Below are positions 1 to 8,903 of a stretch of 64,000 nucleotides of DNA, piece by piece. The notes under the pieces are model-generated. The model saw nothing but the letters and a program-made list of their open reading frames with translations, was not told where the DNA came from and searched no databases. Position 1 is the stretch's first letter; every line of letters begins with the position of its first letter. A program made the translations under genes and the position numbers. The DNA comes from UBA4877 sp002399345 (GTDB lineage: Bacteria > Bacillota > Thermoanaerobacteria > Thermoanaerobacterales > UBA4877): contig DAIORT010000001.1 in assembly GCA_036752905.1 (NCBI GenBank), positions 372,001-436,000 of the forward strand, written 5' to 3'.

Positions 1-1
1 G

Positions 2-1615
2 GATGCGGTGACCTCTCTTACAGACGGTTCATTTAAAGCAAAACCTCTTCGTCTTTCTTATAATGATGAGATTGAAAATGCTGTTTCTATGTTAGAGCCT
101 GTTTTAGACATTTTATTGCAACATCGCATCAATAGCCGCTGGGTAGCGATTAAACTGCTGGATGGAGATAGCAGCTTGCTGAGGTCACTGAAAGAATACC
201 TGGGTTATGATTTAATGCAAAATAGCGAGATACGCCTCAAGGCAAAGGAGGCTGGAAAGTATTTGGAAGATGCCGGGATCCCAAAAACACAACTGCGCGA
301 CAAAATCGTAACAAAGATCGTACAGACATGCGAGGTTATAAGACAAAAAACAGTCACTTTTAAAGAAAAAGAATATGCCGACCGGGACCGGAGAATCGAT
401 AAAATATTAACCTCTAAGCTGACCGGTATACCCATTATGATCCTGCTGTTATTCGGCGTGTTTTGGATTACCATCACGGGGGCAAACTATCCGTCTGAAT
501 TAATCGCCACCGGGCTGTTTGCAGCAGAAGATTGGATGCATCGTCTTTTCAGCATGTTCTCCGCGCCGGCCTGGCTATCCGGCCTGCTCATTGACGGTAT
601 GTACCGCACTCTCGCATGGGTTGTTTCCGTTATGCTCCCCCCCATGGCTATATTTTTCCCGCTGTTTACATTGTTGGAGGACTCGGGCTATCTGCCTCGC
701 ATCGCCTTTAACCTTGATGATTTCTTCAGGAAGTCCTGTGCGCACGGTAAGCAGGCGCTGACCATGTGCATGGGCTTCGGTTGTAATGCAGCCGGTGTCA
801 TCGGCTGCCGCATCATAGACTCCCCTCGTGAGCGTCTTATAGCTACCATTACAAATAATTTCGTCCCTTGTAACGGTAGATTTCCCATACTTATTGCCGT
901 CATTACCATGTTTTTTGCAGGCATCGGCAAAGGTATCTTCAAGTCCGTTATATCAACGCTGATGCTGACGGCTACCATTGTGCTGGGTGTAATTATGACC
1001 ATGCTCATCTCCCGGCTGCTATCAAAGACAATATTAAAGGGAATACCATCATCCTTTAATCTGGAGCTTCCTCCATACAGACGGCCGCAGATTGGCCGCG
1101 TCATAGTCCGCTCCATCTTTGACAGGACACTCTTTGTCCTGGGCAGAGCCGTTATGATTGCCGCTCCAGCCGGTCTCATCATCTGGACCCTTGCCAATGT
1201 TCATGTGGGCGGCGCCAGCCTGCTTGCATATTGCGCAGGATTTCTTGACCCATTTGCACAGCTTTTAGGTATGGACGGTTTTATTCTTTTTGCGTTCATC
1301 TTAGGCTTTCCCGCTAATGAACTTGTTGTCCCTATTATCATCATGAGCTATATGGCAACCGGCACTCTTATTGATTTTAATAGCCTGGCGCAGCTGCACA
1401 CACTGCTTATAAGCCATGGCTGGACTTGGCTTACCGCTGTCTGCGTTATGCTTTTTTCACTGATGCACTGGCCATGCGGTACCACATGTCTCACTATAAA
1501 AAAAGAAACCCAGAGCCTTAAGTGGACACTGGTTTCTTTTGCTGTCCCAACTGTCACCGGCATTATCATATGCTTCATTGTAGCAACCGCCGCCCGTTTG
1601 CTGGGACTTGCATAA
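2..1615 (+). CDS. feoB: Ferrous iron transporter FeoB, C-terminal part (5' end outside window)
   Basis: This is the membrane part of FeoB, the GTP-driven ferrous iron importer. The reading frame is open from the window edge, so the N-terminal G domain lies upstream and the first visible ATG-like codons are internal. Visible residues run from the helical region after the G domain (about residues 1-120) into a core with about eight to ten membrane segments. These include the first gate region ending in MCMGFGCNAAGV and a second with FPANELVVPIII, both typical of FeoB, with the conserved cysteines present. The stop is followed directly by a hairpin terminator, so feoB ends its transcript. The frame shows no damage in the visible part. 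Identification is secure; only the extent upstream is unknown. Confidence 0.95.
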   Translation, partial: DAVTSLTDGSFKAKPLRLSYNDEIENAVSMLEPVLDILLQHRINSRWVAIKLLDGDSSLLRSLKEYLGYDLMQNSEIRLKAKEAGKYLEDAGIPKTQLRDKIVTKIVQTCEVIRQKTVTFKEKEYADRDRRIDKILTSKLTGIPIMILLLFGVFWITITGANYPSELIATGLFAAEDWMHRLFSMFSAPAWLSGLLIDGMYRTLAWVVSVMLPPMAIFFPLFTLLEDSGYLPRIAFNLDDFFRKSCAHGKQALTMCMGFGCNAAGVIGCRIIDSPRERLIATITNNFVPCNGRFPILIAVITMFFAGIGKGIFKSVISTLMLTATIVLGVIMTMLISRLLSKTILKGIPSSFNLELPPYRRPQIGRVIVRSIFDRTLFVLGRAVMIAAPAGLIIWTLANVHVGGASLLAYCAGFLDPFAQLLGMDGFILFAFILGFPANELVVPIIIMSYMATGTLIDFNSLAQLHTLLISHGWTWLTAVCVMLFSLMHWPCGTTCLTIKKETQSLKWTLVSFAVPTVTGIIICFIVATAARLLGLA

Positions 1616-1627
1616 TTATTTTCATTG

Positions 1628-1677
1628 CGCGTGCTTTCACACCCTTATTTGGGCTATAGCACGCGTATATTTTTTTA
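1628..1677 (+). terminator. Rho-independent terminator after feoB
   Basis: An 8-bp stem (CGCGTGCT at 1628-1635 pairing with AGCACGCG at 1658-1665) is followed by a T-rich tract at 1669-1677. It starts 13 bases after the feoB stop and separates feoB from the convergent rubrerythrin gene. Confidence 0.85.
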
Positions 1678-1687
1678 AACCGCTGTA

Positions 1688-2182
1688 TCAGTATTTGATA
1701 AACTTGTCACCCGGAGTGCCACAGATGCTGCATTTGCCCGGACGTGACGTTACGATATTCCCGCAGACAGGGCAGAGATAATAGGTTACTTCCTCTTTTT
1801 GATCAAGGTTCTTAAGTGCTTCCTTATAAAGCTCAGCATGAACTCCTTCAACCTTCATAGTATGGTCAAATGTCTTTTCAGCGACCTTGTTTCCATCTGT
1901 TTCAGCTTGCTTAGCAAACTCTGGATACATCTTTGTATTTTCATCAGTTTCTCCGCCGATGGCATCCTTCAGATTATCGGCAGTCGAGCCGATCTTGCCG
2001 GCAATCTCAAATTCCCTTAAGGCATGCAGAGTCTCGGCGTCTGCTGCAACTTTAAACAGCTTGGCTGCGTTCATTTTTCCTTCCTTTTCAGCCTTCTTGG
2101 AGTAAGCCAGGTATTTTCTATTGGCCTGTGATTCTCCGGCAAATGCCGCCATCAGATTGTTTAGTGTTTTGTCTTCACTCAT
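1688..2182 (-). CDS. rbr: Rubrerythrin
   Basis: A 164-residue rubrerythrin, a non-haem di-iron peroxidase that detoxifies hydrogen peroxide in the cytoplasm of anaerobes. Residues 1-130 form the ferritin-like four-helix part (ESQANRKYL, ETLHALREFEIAG, GVHAELYKEAL carry the carboxylate and histidine ligands). Residues about 134-160 form the rubredoxin-like iron site with two CxxC pairs (CPVCG and CSICG). The start has a strong GAGGAGG ribosome site. The gene is a single transcription unit: feoB converges on it and the CRISPR operon ends just upstream. A sigma-A promoter and a PerR-box-like sequence lie upstream, which fits the peroxide control known for clostridial rbr genes. The protein is at the short end for the family, but the domain order is normal. 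Confidence 0.95.
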   Translation of the reverse strand: MSEDKTLNNLMAAFAGESQANRKYLAYSKKAEKEGKMNAAKLFKVAADAETLHALREFEIAGKIGSTADNLKDAIGGETDENTKMYPEFAKQAETDGNKVAEKTFDHTMKVEGVHAELYKEALKNLDQKEEVTYYLCPVCGNIVTSRPGKCSICGTPGDKFIKY

Positions 2183-2230
2183 ATTTTTATCCTCCTCGTT
2201 TAATTAAAACCATTTCTATTGTTTAATCAT

Positions 2231-2245
2231 TGTTAATAACTATAA
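2231..2245 (-). promoter_or_regulatory. PerR-box-like sequence downstream of the rbr -10 box
   Basis: On the minus strand the sequence TTATAGTTATTAACA resembles the PerR consensus TTATAATNATTATAA in its first 12 bases. It sits just after the -10 box, where a repressor would block initiation. The region is AT-rich, so chance similarity is possible. Confidence 0.35.
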
Positions 2246-2255
2246 CTACATAACA

Positions 2256-2284
2256 ATTATATTCCATATAAAATAAAAATGCAA
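2256..2284 (-). promoter_or_regulatory. Sigma-A promoter of rubrerythrin
   Basis: On the minus strand TTGCAT (2279-2284) and TATAAT (2256-2261) are separated by exactly 17 bases, about 75 bases upstream of the rbr start. The -10 box is perfect and the -35 box matches 4 of 6. Confidence 0.7.
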
Positions 2285-2327
2285 TAGTACGACATACTTC
2301 AGGCACTCATATATTTTCTCATCTTTT

Positions 2328-3183
2328 TTATATTACTGAAAAACAACCTTTTTTTAAACTAAACGATGCATTGTCGTTATCCTTTAAATCAACTTCACTT
2401 CCCGGAATAAAGTAATTACCTGCAGAAACTATTGAAGGTTTGTTTTTGCTAAAATCATACTGAACTATATATTCCAGTCTGCTCTTTATTGGCTTAATAT
2501 CATCCGACCTTTGAATATAGCTTCTTATAGGTTTCAGATTATTGCTGTCAATAAACAGGCTTCCGTCATCATTTAAGTCCCAATCTTTCAGGTCATACCC
2601 TGATGCAATTAAAAGATCCTTTTCTTTTTTCAATTGTCCATATCCATAGGATATTTCCCCCCCCAATAAATATTTCATCCAGTGTGCTCATAAAATCATT
2701 AAATACACTTTTGTCCTCTTCTTTTATCCCAAGCAGTCCAATCCAAAACGTATTCTTCTTCGTATCCTTTGATTTATGTAATATGAATTCAGTTTCATGG
2801 AGTGAAGCATCCTTTGCCGATATATAAACAGGGTTTATTGCCGTAGACATTAACACATCCGTATTGCTTATCCTGAATTGTTTTTCTGAAACATCCCCCA
2901 TATACAGCCTACCATTCTTAAAATTAGGAAACATGGATTTATCATCAATTTCAGGATAAAAACAGGTTATATTTTGAAATATTCTTTTTCCTTCTTTGAA
3001 TCCCGCAGCTTCTCCACCTGTGTATTTTCCATAATTGTTAACCAAAGCACCCCATATGGTCCACCCCGGAATAAATACTCTGGTTTCCGACAAAACTCCG
3101 TAATCTTTCATTCCTATGTGTATAGGACTCATCTGTTTAAATATTATTTTATACCATTTTAATCCACCATTTGTATCACTCAT
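2328..3183 (-). pseudogene. Cmr3-like RAMP protein of the type III effector, frameshifted
   Basis: This is the last gene of the CRISPR effector operon. It would encode a RAMP subunit of about 284 residues, but two reading frames are needed to read it. The first (3183 to about 2660) starts with a typical RAMP beginning (SPIHIG, then TRVFIPGWTIWGAL) and reaches DEIFIGG. The second continues as GEISYGYGQ, the glycine-rich RAMP loop, to the stop at 2328. The break falls in a run of eight C on the plus strand (2657-2664); seven would restore one frame. The ATG overlaps the stop of the upstream gene. By position and by elimination among Cmr subunits it corresponds to Cmr3, which holds the crRNA 5' handle next to Cas10; Csx10-like is an alternative. 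The indel may be a sequencing error, a phase-variable tract or a real inactivation. Confidence 0.65.
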
Positions 3184-3560
3184 TTGTCATCACTCATAGA
3201 TTTGGCATAATATCTTGCATAAATCAATATTCTTTCAATTATTTCTTTAAAGAATAGCAGCGAGTTTAAGTCTTCGGATAATGCAAGAAAAAAATTATTA
3301 TAACGGTCTCCATTTTTATCTTTATCAACACAAATTTCAATTTCGCCTTTAAATTTGTCTACTATATCTTTAATAAATGCTTTATATGCATGGCCACCCT
3401 TTGATTTGCAAAAAACATAGTATCCATATACACCATCATTGTTCAGCACCCCTAAGGCGTTATCAATAAGATCCTTAACTTTTTTATTATTGTCTTTAAC
3501 CATATAATAACTATATTCATTTATATGAGAATCAAGATTTTTATTAGTCTTCACTGCCAT
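3180..3560 (-). CDS. cmr5: Small helical subunit of the type III CRISPR effector (Cmr5-like)
   Basis: A small, mostly alpha-helical, charged protein of 126 residues encoded between the Cmr4 and Cmr3-like genes, the usual place of cmr5. Cmr5 subunits form the inner filament that lines the target RNA in the complex. I see no sequence motif that proves the family; the call rests on length (Cmr5 is about 120-150 residues), predicted helices (SEDLNSLLFFKEIIERILIYARYYAKSM) and position. I chose the ATG at 3560 because it follows GGAGGGG at a good distance; an earlier ATG at 3578 lies inside that region. The start lies within the 3' end of cmr4 and the stop overlaps the next ATG, so translation is probably coupled. 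Confidence 0.65.
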   Translation of the reverse strand: MAVKTNKNLDSHINEYSYYMVKDNNKKVKDLIDNALGVLNNDGVYGYYVFCKSKGGHAYKAFIKDIVDKFKGEIEICVDKDKNGDRYNNFFLALSEDLNSLLFFKEIIERILIYARYYAKSMSDDK

Positions 3561-4638
3561 CTTTACCCCTCCAATCAAAAATCTTCATTCTTCCAAAACC
3601 CCTTGTTGTCATACCACCTATACCTAATGTCTCAAAAAACTTCTTACTTTCACTTAAAGCTTTTTCAACATATTCTTGTTTTGGTTCATCTGATAAAGGA
3701 CGTTCTTCAATCCTAAAATTCCCATAAAAGACCGTACCCCGGGGTATGGCTTCACTGGTAAACAAAGCTTTATCTTTTGCCGCTCCGGTTATAGGATCAA
3801 TAGATACGGAGGTCCGCGTTTCCAGATTTGAATTTATAATTTGTGATATTATGCTATCAGGCACGATTATGATTTTCTCATTTGTGATAAAATCTTGAAG
3901 GCCAGGTGCTTGTACATTAGAATCCCCATCATTTTTTATATTCTTGCATATTTCACTGCATATATCTATATCTTCTTTATCTGCTTTAAAATTCAGCCAG
4001 CCAATATTTATGTTTTTATTTTTTATATTTTCATCAAATATAGTGACCTTATCTTCTTGCGGTTCAATTTCTTTAACAATATCTTTATCAACCCCTGCAG
4101 AACGCAAAATATCTGTTGAGGTTATCCACATTGTCCCGAATCTTGTATATACGGGAAACAGCAAAATATTTAAATCAGAAAAATACGCCATTCCTCTTTC
4201 TGAATTACCGTTCTTTGAATAACCGAAAACCTTACAAACTATACAGTGTCCACAATGTCCCGATTCACTCGTCTCGGATCGCTCTAACGTGCTGTTTGGC
4301 TCTTCGTCCTGGCCTGCACACTTTATCGCCGCATATTTATTTCCCTTTACTTCTGTAACCCACCTCTTTCCCTTAACCTTTACCGCTTTTATAAATAGCT
4401 CATCACAATCAACGCCACTCCTACTAGATCTGTCCATCTTATACTTGTCATTAAAATAAGAATAAAGAGTGAGCGCCATATAGTATCGCCAAGTACCGGC
4501 TAAGCTCGTCCCGGGTATTTTAGGTATCCTCGTTATAGGATCTCTTACTATAGTGTTGTCAACACGTCCTATGGTAAATCCCCCTGTCCCTATATAAATC
4601 GGATCTTGAGACATTGCAAGTATATTTATTTTATCCAT
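3544..4638 (-). CDS. cmr4: Cmr4-type RAMP protein, backbone subunit of the type III effector
   Basis: A 364-residue RAMP protein that forms the repeated backbone of the Cmr complex and in the family cuts bound target RNA. It begins with the RAMP motif DPIYIGTGG. The loop GRVDNTIVRDP has an aspartate at about residue 27, where Cmr4/Csm3 proteins carry the catalytic Asp. IPGTSLAGTWR is the typical glycine-rich RAMP segment. The stretch GHCIVCKVFG, then PVYTRFGTMWITS, corresponds to the Cmr4 PV-R-GT-W-TSP region, and GGMTTRGFGRM is the C-terminal glycine-rich loop. The ATG at 4638 follows GGGGGAG and overlaps the end of the Cas10 gene; the frame is open a little further upstream but lacks a better site. 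The RNase centre looks intact, in contrast to the Cas10 subunit. Confidence 0.82.
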   Translation of the reverse strand: MDKINILAMSQDPIYIGTGGFTIGRVDNTIVRDPITRIPKIPGTSLAGTWRYYMALTLYSYFNDKYKMDRSSRSGVDCDELFIKAVKVKGKRWVTEVKGNKYAAIKCAGQDEEPNSTLERSETSESGHCGHCIVCKVFGYSKNGNSERGMAYFSDLNILLFPVYTRFGTMWITSTDILRSAGVDKDIVKEIEPQEDKVTIFDENIKNKNINIGWLNFKADKEDIDICSEICKNIKNDGDSNVQAPGLQDFITNEKIIIVPDSIISQIINSNLETRTSVSIDPITGAAKDKALFTSEAIPRGTVFYGNFRIEERPLSDEPKQEYVEKALSESKKFFETLGIGGMTTRGFGRMKIFDWRGKDGSED

Positions 4639-4639
4639 T

Positions 4640-7600
4640 CTATTCAGCTCCCCCTTCACATATTTTCTTTAGGCAGTTATGCCAGAAATCATACATATCC
4701 AAAAACATATAAAGTAAACGTTTAAATTCATTACCCGACAGTTCATTATCTGACAGTTCTTTAAGTACATTCCAATCTTCAATGCCTAATACTTGTGCAA
4801 ATTCATTCCTATCTTTTTCATTCTTCAATTCAAATACATTTATAAAAGCGGAGATCATAAAATGCGATAATACGGCCTGGTTTTCTTCACCATCCCACTC
4901 GTTAAGTTTTGAGTATATGAGGCTCACCATGCTTTGCAGTTTCGTTGATCTATTATTTCCACTAAAATAATTCTTAAACTTTGCAAAGTTGTCCCATTCC
5001 TCCCACGTATATGGCCGGTTGCTCTTCAATTCTATTACTCTTTTTGCATTTGGCTTGTCCTCTTCATAATTATAAGTTATATCATTTCTCCTGATATTCG
5101 TATCTAAAAATTCAAAATCTATTGTATTAGGATATACATAATATTTTTCATCTTTACACGCTTCATCAACATCTTTAAGAGAAATATTCTTTTCTCCTTC
5201 TTTAGGTAAATGGAAACGATAAATATTTTCATCTTTATAATTTACTTTTGGCAATTGGAAAAGACTATAAAACTTACGATTCGGATTTCGATCATCCTCT
5301 TGATCAATTCCAATGGAATCCATTAAGAACTTACCTGTTCTTTCTTCTTTGATACTATCCCAGTCATAAATATCCCTTCTTATATTCCTCAATGCTTTTA
5401 TCCCAATATAAAGTGGGCTTTTATAGTCCTGAAAAACTATTCCTATATGTAAGGGAAGCTTGCCCTTCACATATGTAAAATCCTTATCATATCTCTTTCT
5501 TACCTCTTCAATTACATTCATAACATATTCTGCAGGCATGATAAACTGCCAGGATATTGGAGTCGGTTTTATTATGGATATATAAGGTTTGTATGAAATA
5601 TACTCAGCATTCCTCAGTGCTACTAAATACTTACTGTTATCCTCCATATTCGTTAACTCTATCTCTGACTCTCTTATCCAATCAGACTTGCCTTCTTCCA
5701 CCTCTGAGTAGGCATCTTTATTTTTTATTGTATCCTTCTTTAATATAGGAACAGACTGTTTTAGTGATGTAATAAGATATAGATCCCTGTCTTTAGTTAT
5801 AAAATTCAGCCCCTTATATTCGAATTCCATATTTTTATGTTGTTCATCTACTATATTACTAAATTTAAATCGTTTATTTCTCCAAGCTGGCATATTAAAT
5901 ATGGCAGACAAATCATCCTGCAGTTCCTTAAAGAAATCCTCCGTACTCTCCCATATTCTTCTGAATCTTGCAGGAGATGGATTTTTTCTTATTATAAATT
6001 GAATCAATACCTCAGATAATAATGTTCTATCAGAATCTGTCAATTCATCCCATTTAATCGTTCTATTTGTAAAACTCACCTTATCTCCTAGGTTTTTTTG
6101 TAAAAATGTTTCCCATTCATCACCTATTGTTCGTTCAATAAGAATCCTCTCACAATAATTTTTAACGGTATCGCCACCATATAAATCTTTATCGTATACT
6201 AAATCCTTAATAACTGATCCTTTTTCTTTACAACCTAAATTATCTATTATGTTATTTTTTAATCTGTCTAGGCTCTTATCAATATTTTTATTCCTTAACA
6301 TCAGGTTCAGCATATCACCGTTTAGCCACTCACTTAATTCAAATTTTAGTGTCACCAAAGCTATCCTGCCATTGCTATCCTGTAGTTCTCCAGTGAATGC
6401 GGTTTCCTTTTTATCATTGTCATTCCTTAATTCTTTCTTTCTTCTTACAGAAAATCTTTTATCGCAAGTACTACATAAATTTAAATCCCCAACCTTCTTT
6501 TCAGCAAGCCTTGTCCTGCATACATCACAGATTGGTTTAAGCTCTTCTTTTTCTTTTATCTCTAAAGAACTTTTATTATCTACAGTATTAGGATAAATGG
6601 GACTAAGGAAATTCTTTTTAGCGTTTTCCAGAAGGTACGCTATATTCATAGTGCCTCTTGAGGGCTCAGTTAAAAATATTGCAGGGAAAACTTCCCCATT
6701 AAAATCCTCAAAACATTTTATTATCTCATCCTGCAGTTCAATAAGGCTGTCATCCAAATAATAAAGTTTTTCTGTATCATTCTTATTTACTTTATTCTTA
6801 CTGCAAATGTTTTCAGGGACAATAAAATAAATCCCTGTTTCGTCCCTATATATCTCATTACCCAAGGCATAATTTACTTCTATTAATTGTTTTACCTTTT
6901 CATCTACCTCACAGCTTTTGTCTCTATACCATTTGATAAAATATGGATTCATGGCCTTTTCCGCCAGGCCTAGTTTATCATACTGCACACCCAGTATTGA
7001 CCATTTTATTTTCCTTGGTTTTTTTTTCCTCATACATTCATCATATATAGTGCCATCAAGAGACATTGCCGCCAGTGCTGCCTTAAACATAGAAGAGGTC
7101 ATGTAGGCCTGATCCCACAGGGTTACATCATTTATTGGATATCTGGAATCACTCAAGAGATGACTGTACCACTCTTTTAATTCAGTTTGAACATATTCTC
7201 GAGCATTCACTATACCATCATCAAAGTTAATCTTACTCTTATCAAGCTTTCTTAAAAAATCAATTCTTCTTTTATCATAAATATCGTAGTTATATTCCTT
7301 TGTATCACGATCGGTGATTACTCCCTTTATACTTCCAAATGCGTTTGCAATCTTTAAATCTCTTAATTGCTTTTTTGGAGAACCTTTATCAATCCCCGAA
7401 TTAATATTTTCACAGCCCCTGGACATTATCTTTTCTATAAAATGATATTGATCTTTAAAAACTTTAGCATCACCGTTTATCACATTAATAAGTTTTAACT
7501 TTATAGGTTTTGTACCAAATTTAAGATTAATCTCCGTATCCATAAGCAAAGGCTTAATATTCTTTCCAACCTTCTCCAAATCAATTTCAAAAGGGTATTT

Positions 7601-7828
7601 ATATATGTCATTCCCTTCGAAATATTCTTTATAATGCTTAAAATAATATCCATATTCCCTCTTAAATTGGTCTTTATAGGTCTTATCTAAATTAAAATAG
7701 GTTACACCATCTTTTTCCTCCCAAAAACCTATATGTGTCTTTCCTAAATTAAACAGTAATGCTCCTATTTCCGATTTTAATATATCATTGTGGTTACCCC
7801 TAAGGTTTTGCAAATTTAATTTTTTCAT
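4640..7828 (-). CDS. csx11: Csx11-type Cas10, large subunit of a type III-C CRISPR effector
   Basis: A 1062-residue Cas10-like large subunit. Features typical of the Csx11 family are a four-cysteine zinc site (C434, C437, C452, C455), the palm-like segment GRIALVTLKFELSEWLNG (488-504), the signature KNPSPARFRRIWEST (615-629), and a late segment LPLHIGIVFQDYKSPLY (791-807) that matches the strand-helix after GGDD in active Cas10 proteins. Where GGDD should stand there is PTPISWQFIMPA (755-766), so cyclic oligoadenylate synthesis is not expected. Loss of the cyclase centre and strong divergence define subtype III-C. The N-terminal motif reads ALLFNLGK (23-30) where an HD nuclease would have LHDIGK-like residues, so DNA cleavage is also doubtful. 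The gene is fourth from the end of a six-gene operon, with 14 bases between it and the cmr6-like gene upstream. Family assignment is confident; loss of activity is inferred from motifs. Confidence 0.85.
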   Translation of the reverse strand: MKKLNLQNLRGNHNDILKSEIGALLFNLGKTHIGFWEEKDGVTYFNLDKTYKDQFKREYGYYFKHYKEYFEGNDIYKYPFEIDLEKVGKNIKPLLMDTEINLKFGTKPIKLKLINVINGDAKVFKDQYHFIEKIMSRGCENINSGIDKGSPKKQLRDLKIANAFGSIKGVITDRDTKEYNYDIYDKRRIDFLRKLDKSKINFDDGIVNAREYVQTELKEWYSHLLSDSRYPINDVTLWDQAYMTSSMFKAALAAMSLDGTIYDECMRKKKPRKIKWSILGVQYDKLGLAEKAMNPYFIKWYRDKSCEVDEKVKQLIEVNYALGNEIYRDETGIYFIVPENICSKNKVNKNDTEKLYYLDDSLIELQDEIIKCFEDFNGEVFPAIFLTEPSRGTMNIAYLLENAKKNFLSPIYPNTVDNKSSLEIKEKEELKPICDVCRTRLAEKKVGDLNLCSTCDKRFSVRRKKELRNDNDKKETAFTGELQDSNGRIALVTLKFELSEWLNGDMLNLMLRNKNIDKSLDRLKNNIIDNLGCKEKGSVIKDLVYDKDLYGGDTVKNYCERILIERTIGDEWETFLQKNLGDKVSFTNRTIKWDELTDSDRTLLSEVLIQFIIRKNPSPARFRRIWESTEDFFKELQDDLSAIFNMPAWRNKRFKFSNIVDEQHKNMEFEYKGLNFITKDRDLYLITSLKQSVPILKKDTIKNKDAYSEVEEGKSDWIRESEIELTNMEDNSKYLVALRNAEYISYKPYISIIKPTPISWQFIMPAEYVMNVIEEVRKRYDKDFTYVKGKLPLHIGIVFQDYKSPLYIGIKALRNIRRDIYDWDSIKEERTGKFLMDSIGIDQEDDRNPNRKFYSLFQLPKVNYKDENIYRFHLPKEGEKNISLKDVDEACKDEKYYVYPNTIDFEFLDTNIRRNDITYNYEEDKPNAKRVIELKSNRPYTWEEWDNFAKFKNYFSGNNRSTKLQSMVSLIYSKLNEWDGEENQAVLSHFMISAFINVFELKNEKDRNEFAQVLGIEDWNVLKELSDNELSGNEFKRLLYMFLDMYDFWHNCLKKICEGGAE

Positions 7829-7842
7829 TTCATACCTCCCAA

Positions 7843-8901
7843 CTAACGTTTAAAGCTTATAATATTAAGATCCTCGTTTTTGAAATCCTCAGCTAACCCC
7901 CAGCCTAATTTCGTCTTAGCACCAATGCCTTTATCATTTAAACAATATTGAAATATATCTTTAATAAACTTTTCATCATCTTTTATTTCATTATTAAGTT
8001 CTTTGGTATCTTTCAAAATCCCATTGAATGGAATATAAATGAATTGGAAAGTACCCTTTGAACCCTTTGGCACTACCTCATAAAAAATAGGATTTGTTCC
8101 CTTACGCTTTCCTTTATCTTGAGGATTTATAATCTCATAATCAACTTTGTTAAAGTAAGTGGGATAAAATATCCCCCTGCCCTTATTTACCGAGAATACA
8201 TCCCTGGCCTTTTCTTTTTTCTTAAGTATCTGCTCCACTAGCTGTCCTACAATGCTTGTACCATTTTTACTTAACTTTATGTTTATCCCTAAATCCTTTA
8301 GACAATAGCTAATTAAAGCTTTTTCACAATCTCCATTACCTTTCTCTAATGAAGATGTCAATATTTCCTTCATAGATCTAAAGTCTTTCGAGCCTGTACC
8401 AAAGACCCTGGTATAGCTCAAATAGTCTTTAATTATGCAAGAAATATTGTACTTGTCATCCTCTGATTTTTCCTTTAATATCTTCAATGCCGCAGATGAA
8501 AGATAGCCCTTCCATCCAGCACCTCTGATCATGGGAATCTTTGTGGTATATTCTTTTAGTATAGGATTTTGAACAATATATAACTCGTCTGTGTCTCTTG
8601 AAAAATAAGGAGATTTAAGAGTAAATAAATATCTCATACCAAATGAACCTGGGATTAAAGTATTGACATAATCCTGCATACCCGCATCGTTATTAAGAAG
8701 CCCCGATATATGGTTTATATAGCTTATGTTGATTTTGTTATTTAAACAATACTTCACACAATTTTTCTTATAACTATCAACATCACCTTGTCTGTCTTTT
8801 TTAAAATTTCTATCCTCTGCCATTTGAAATTTTCTATCTAAAATTTTACCTTTAAAATACAGATTGCTATCTATATCATCCAGAATTGTCTCGTGATACA
8901 C
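7843..8901 (-). CDS. cmr6: Cmr6-like RAMP protein
   Basis: A 352-residue RAMP protein. Cmr6 caps the backbone filament at the crRNA 3' end. Visible features are IPMIRGAGWKGYLSSAAL, the RAMP segment after the first beta-alpha unit; RGIFYPTYFNKVDYEIINP followed by NPIFYEVVPKGSKGTFQF, which matches the Cmr6 region that carries the conserved G-P-I-x-F/Y block; and DKGIGAKTKLGWGLAEDF, the C-terminal glycine-rich loop. The gene starts two bases after the stop of the cmr1 gene, and the cas10 gene follows after 14 bases. A Csm5-like identity is the main alternative, but the Cmr-type neighbours argue for Cmr6. Confidence 0.72.
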   Translation of the reverse strand: MYHETILDDIDSNLYFKGKILDRKFQMAEDRNFKKDRQGDVDSYKKNCVKYCLNNKINISYINHISGLLNNDAGMQDYVNTLIPGSFGMRYLFTLKSPYFSRDTDELYIVQNPILKEYTTKIPMIRGAGWKGYLSSAALKILKEKSEDDKYNISCIIKDYLSYTRVFGTGSKDFRSMKEILTSSLEKGNGDCEKALISYCLKDLGINIKLSKNGTSIVGQLVEQILKKKEKARDVFSVNKGRGIFYPTYFNKVDYEIINPQDKGKRKGTNPIFYEVVPKGSKGTFQFIYIPFNGILKDTKELNNEIKDDEKFIKDIFQYCLNDKGIGAKTKLGWGLAEDFKNEDLNIISFKR

Positions 8902-8903
8902 AT

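Noticed and set aside
6169..6180. GGDT at residues 551-554 of the Csx11 protein as a possible cyclase motif
   Set aside because: It lies before the helix KNPSPARFRRIWEST, not between the palm strands where GGDD sits in active Cas10 proteins; the equivalent position reads PTPISWQFIMPA.
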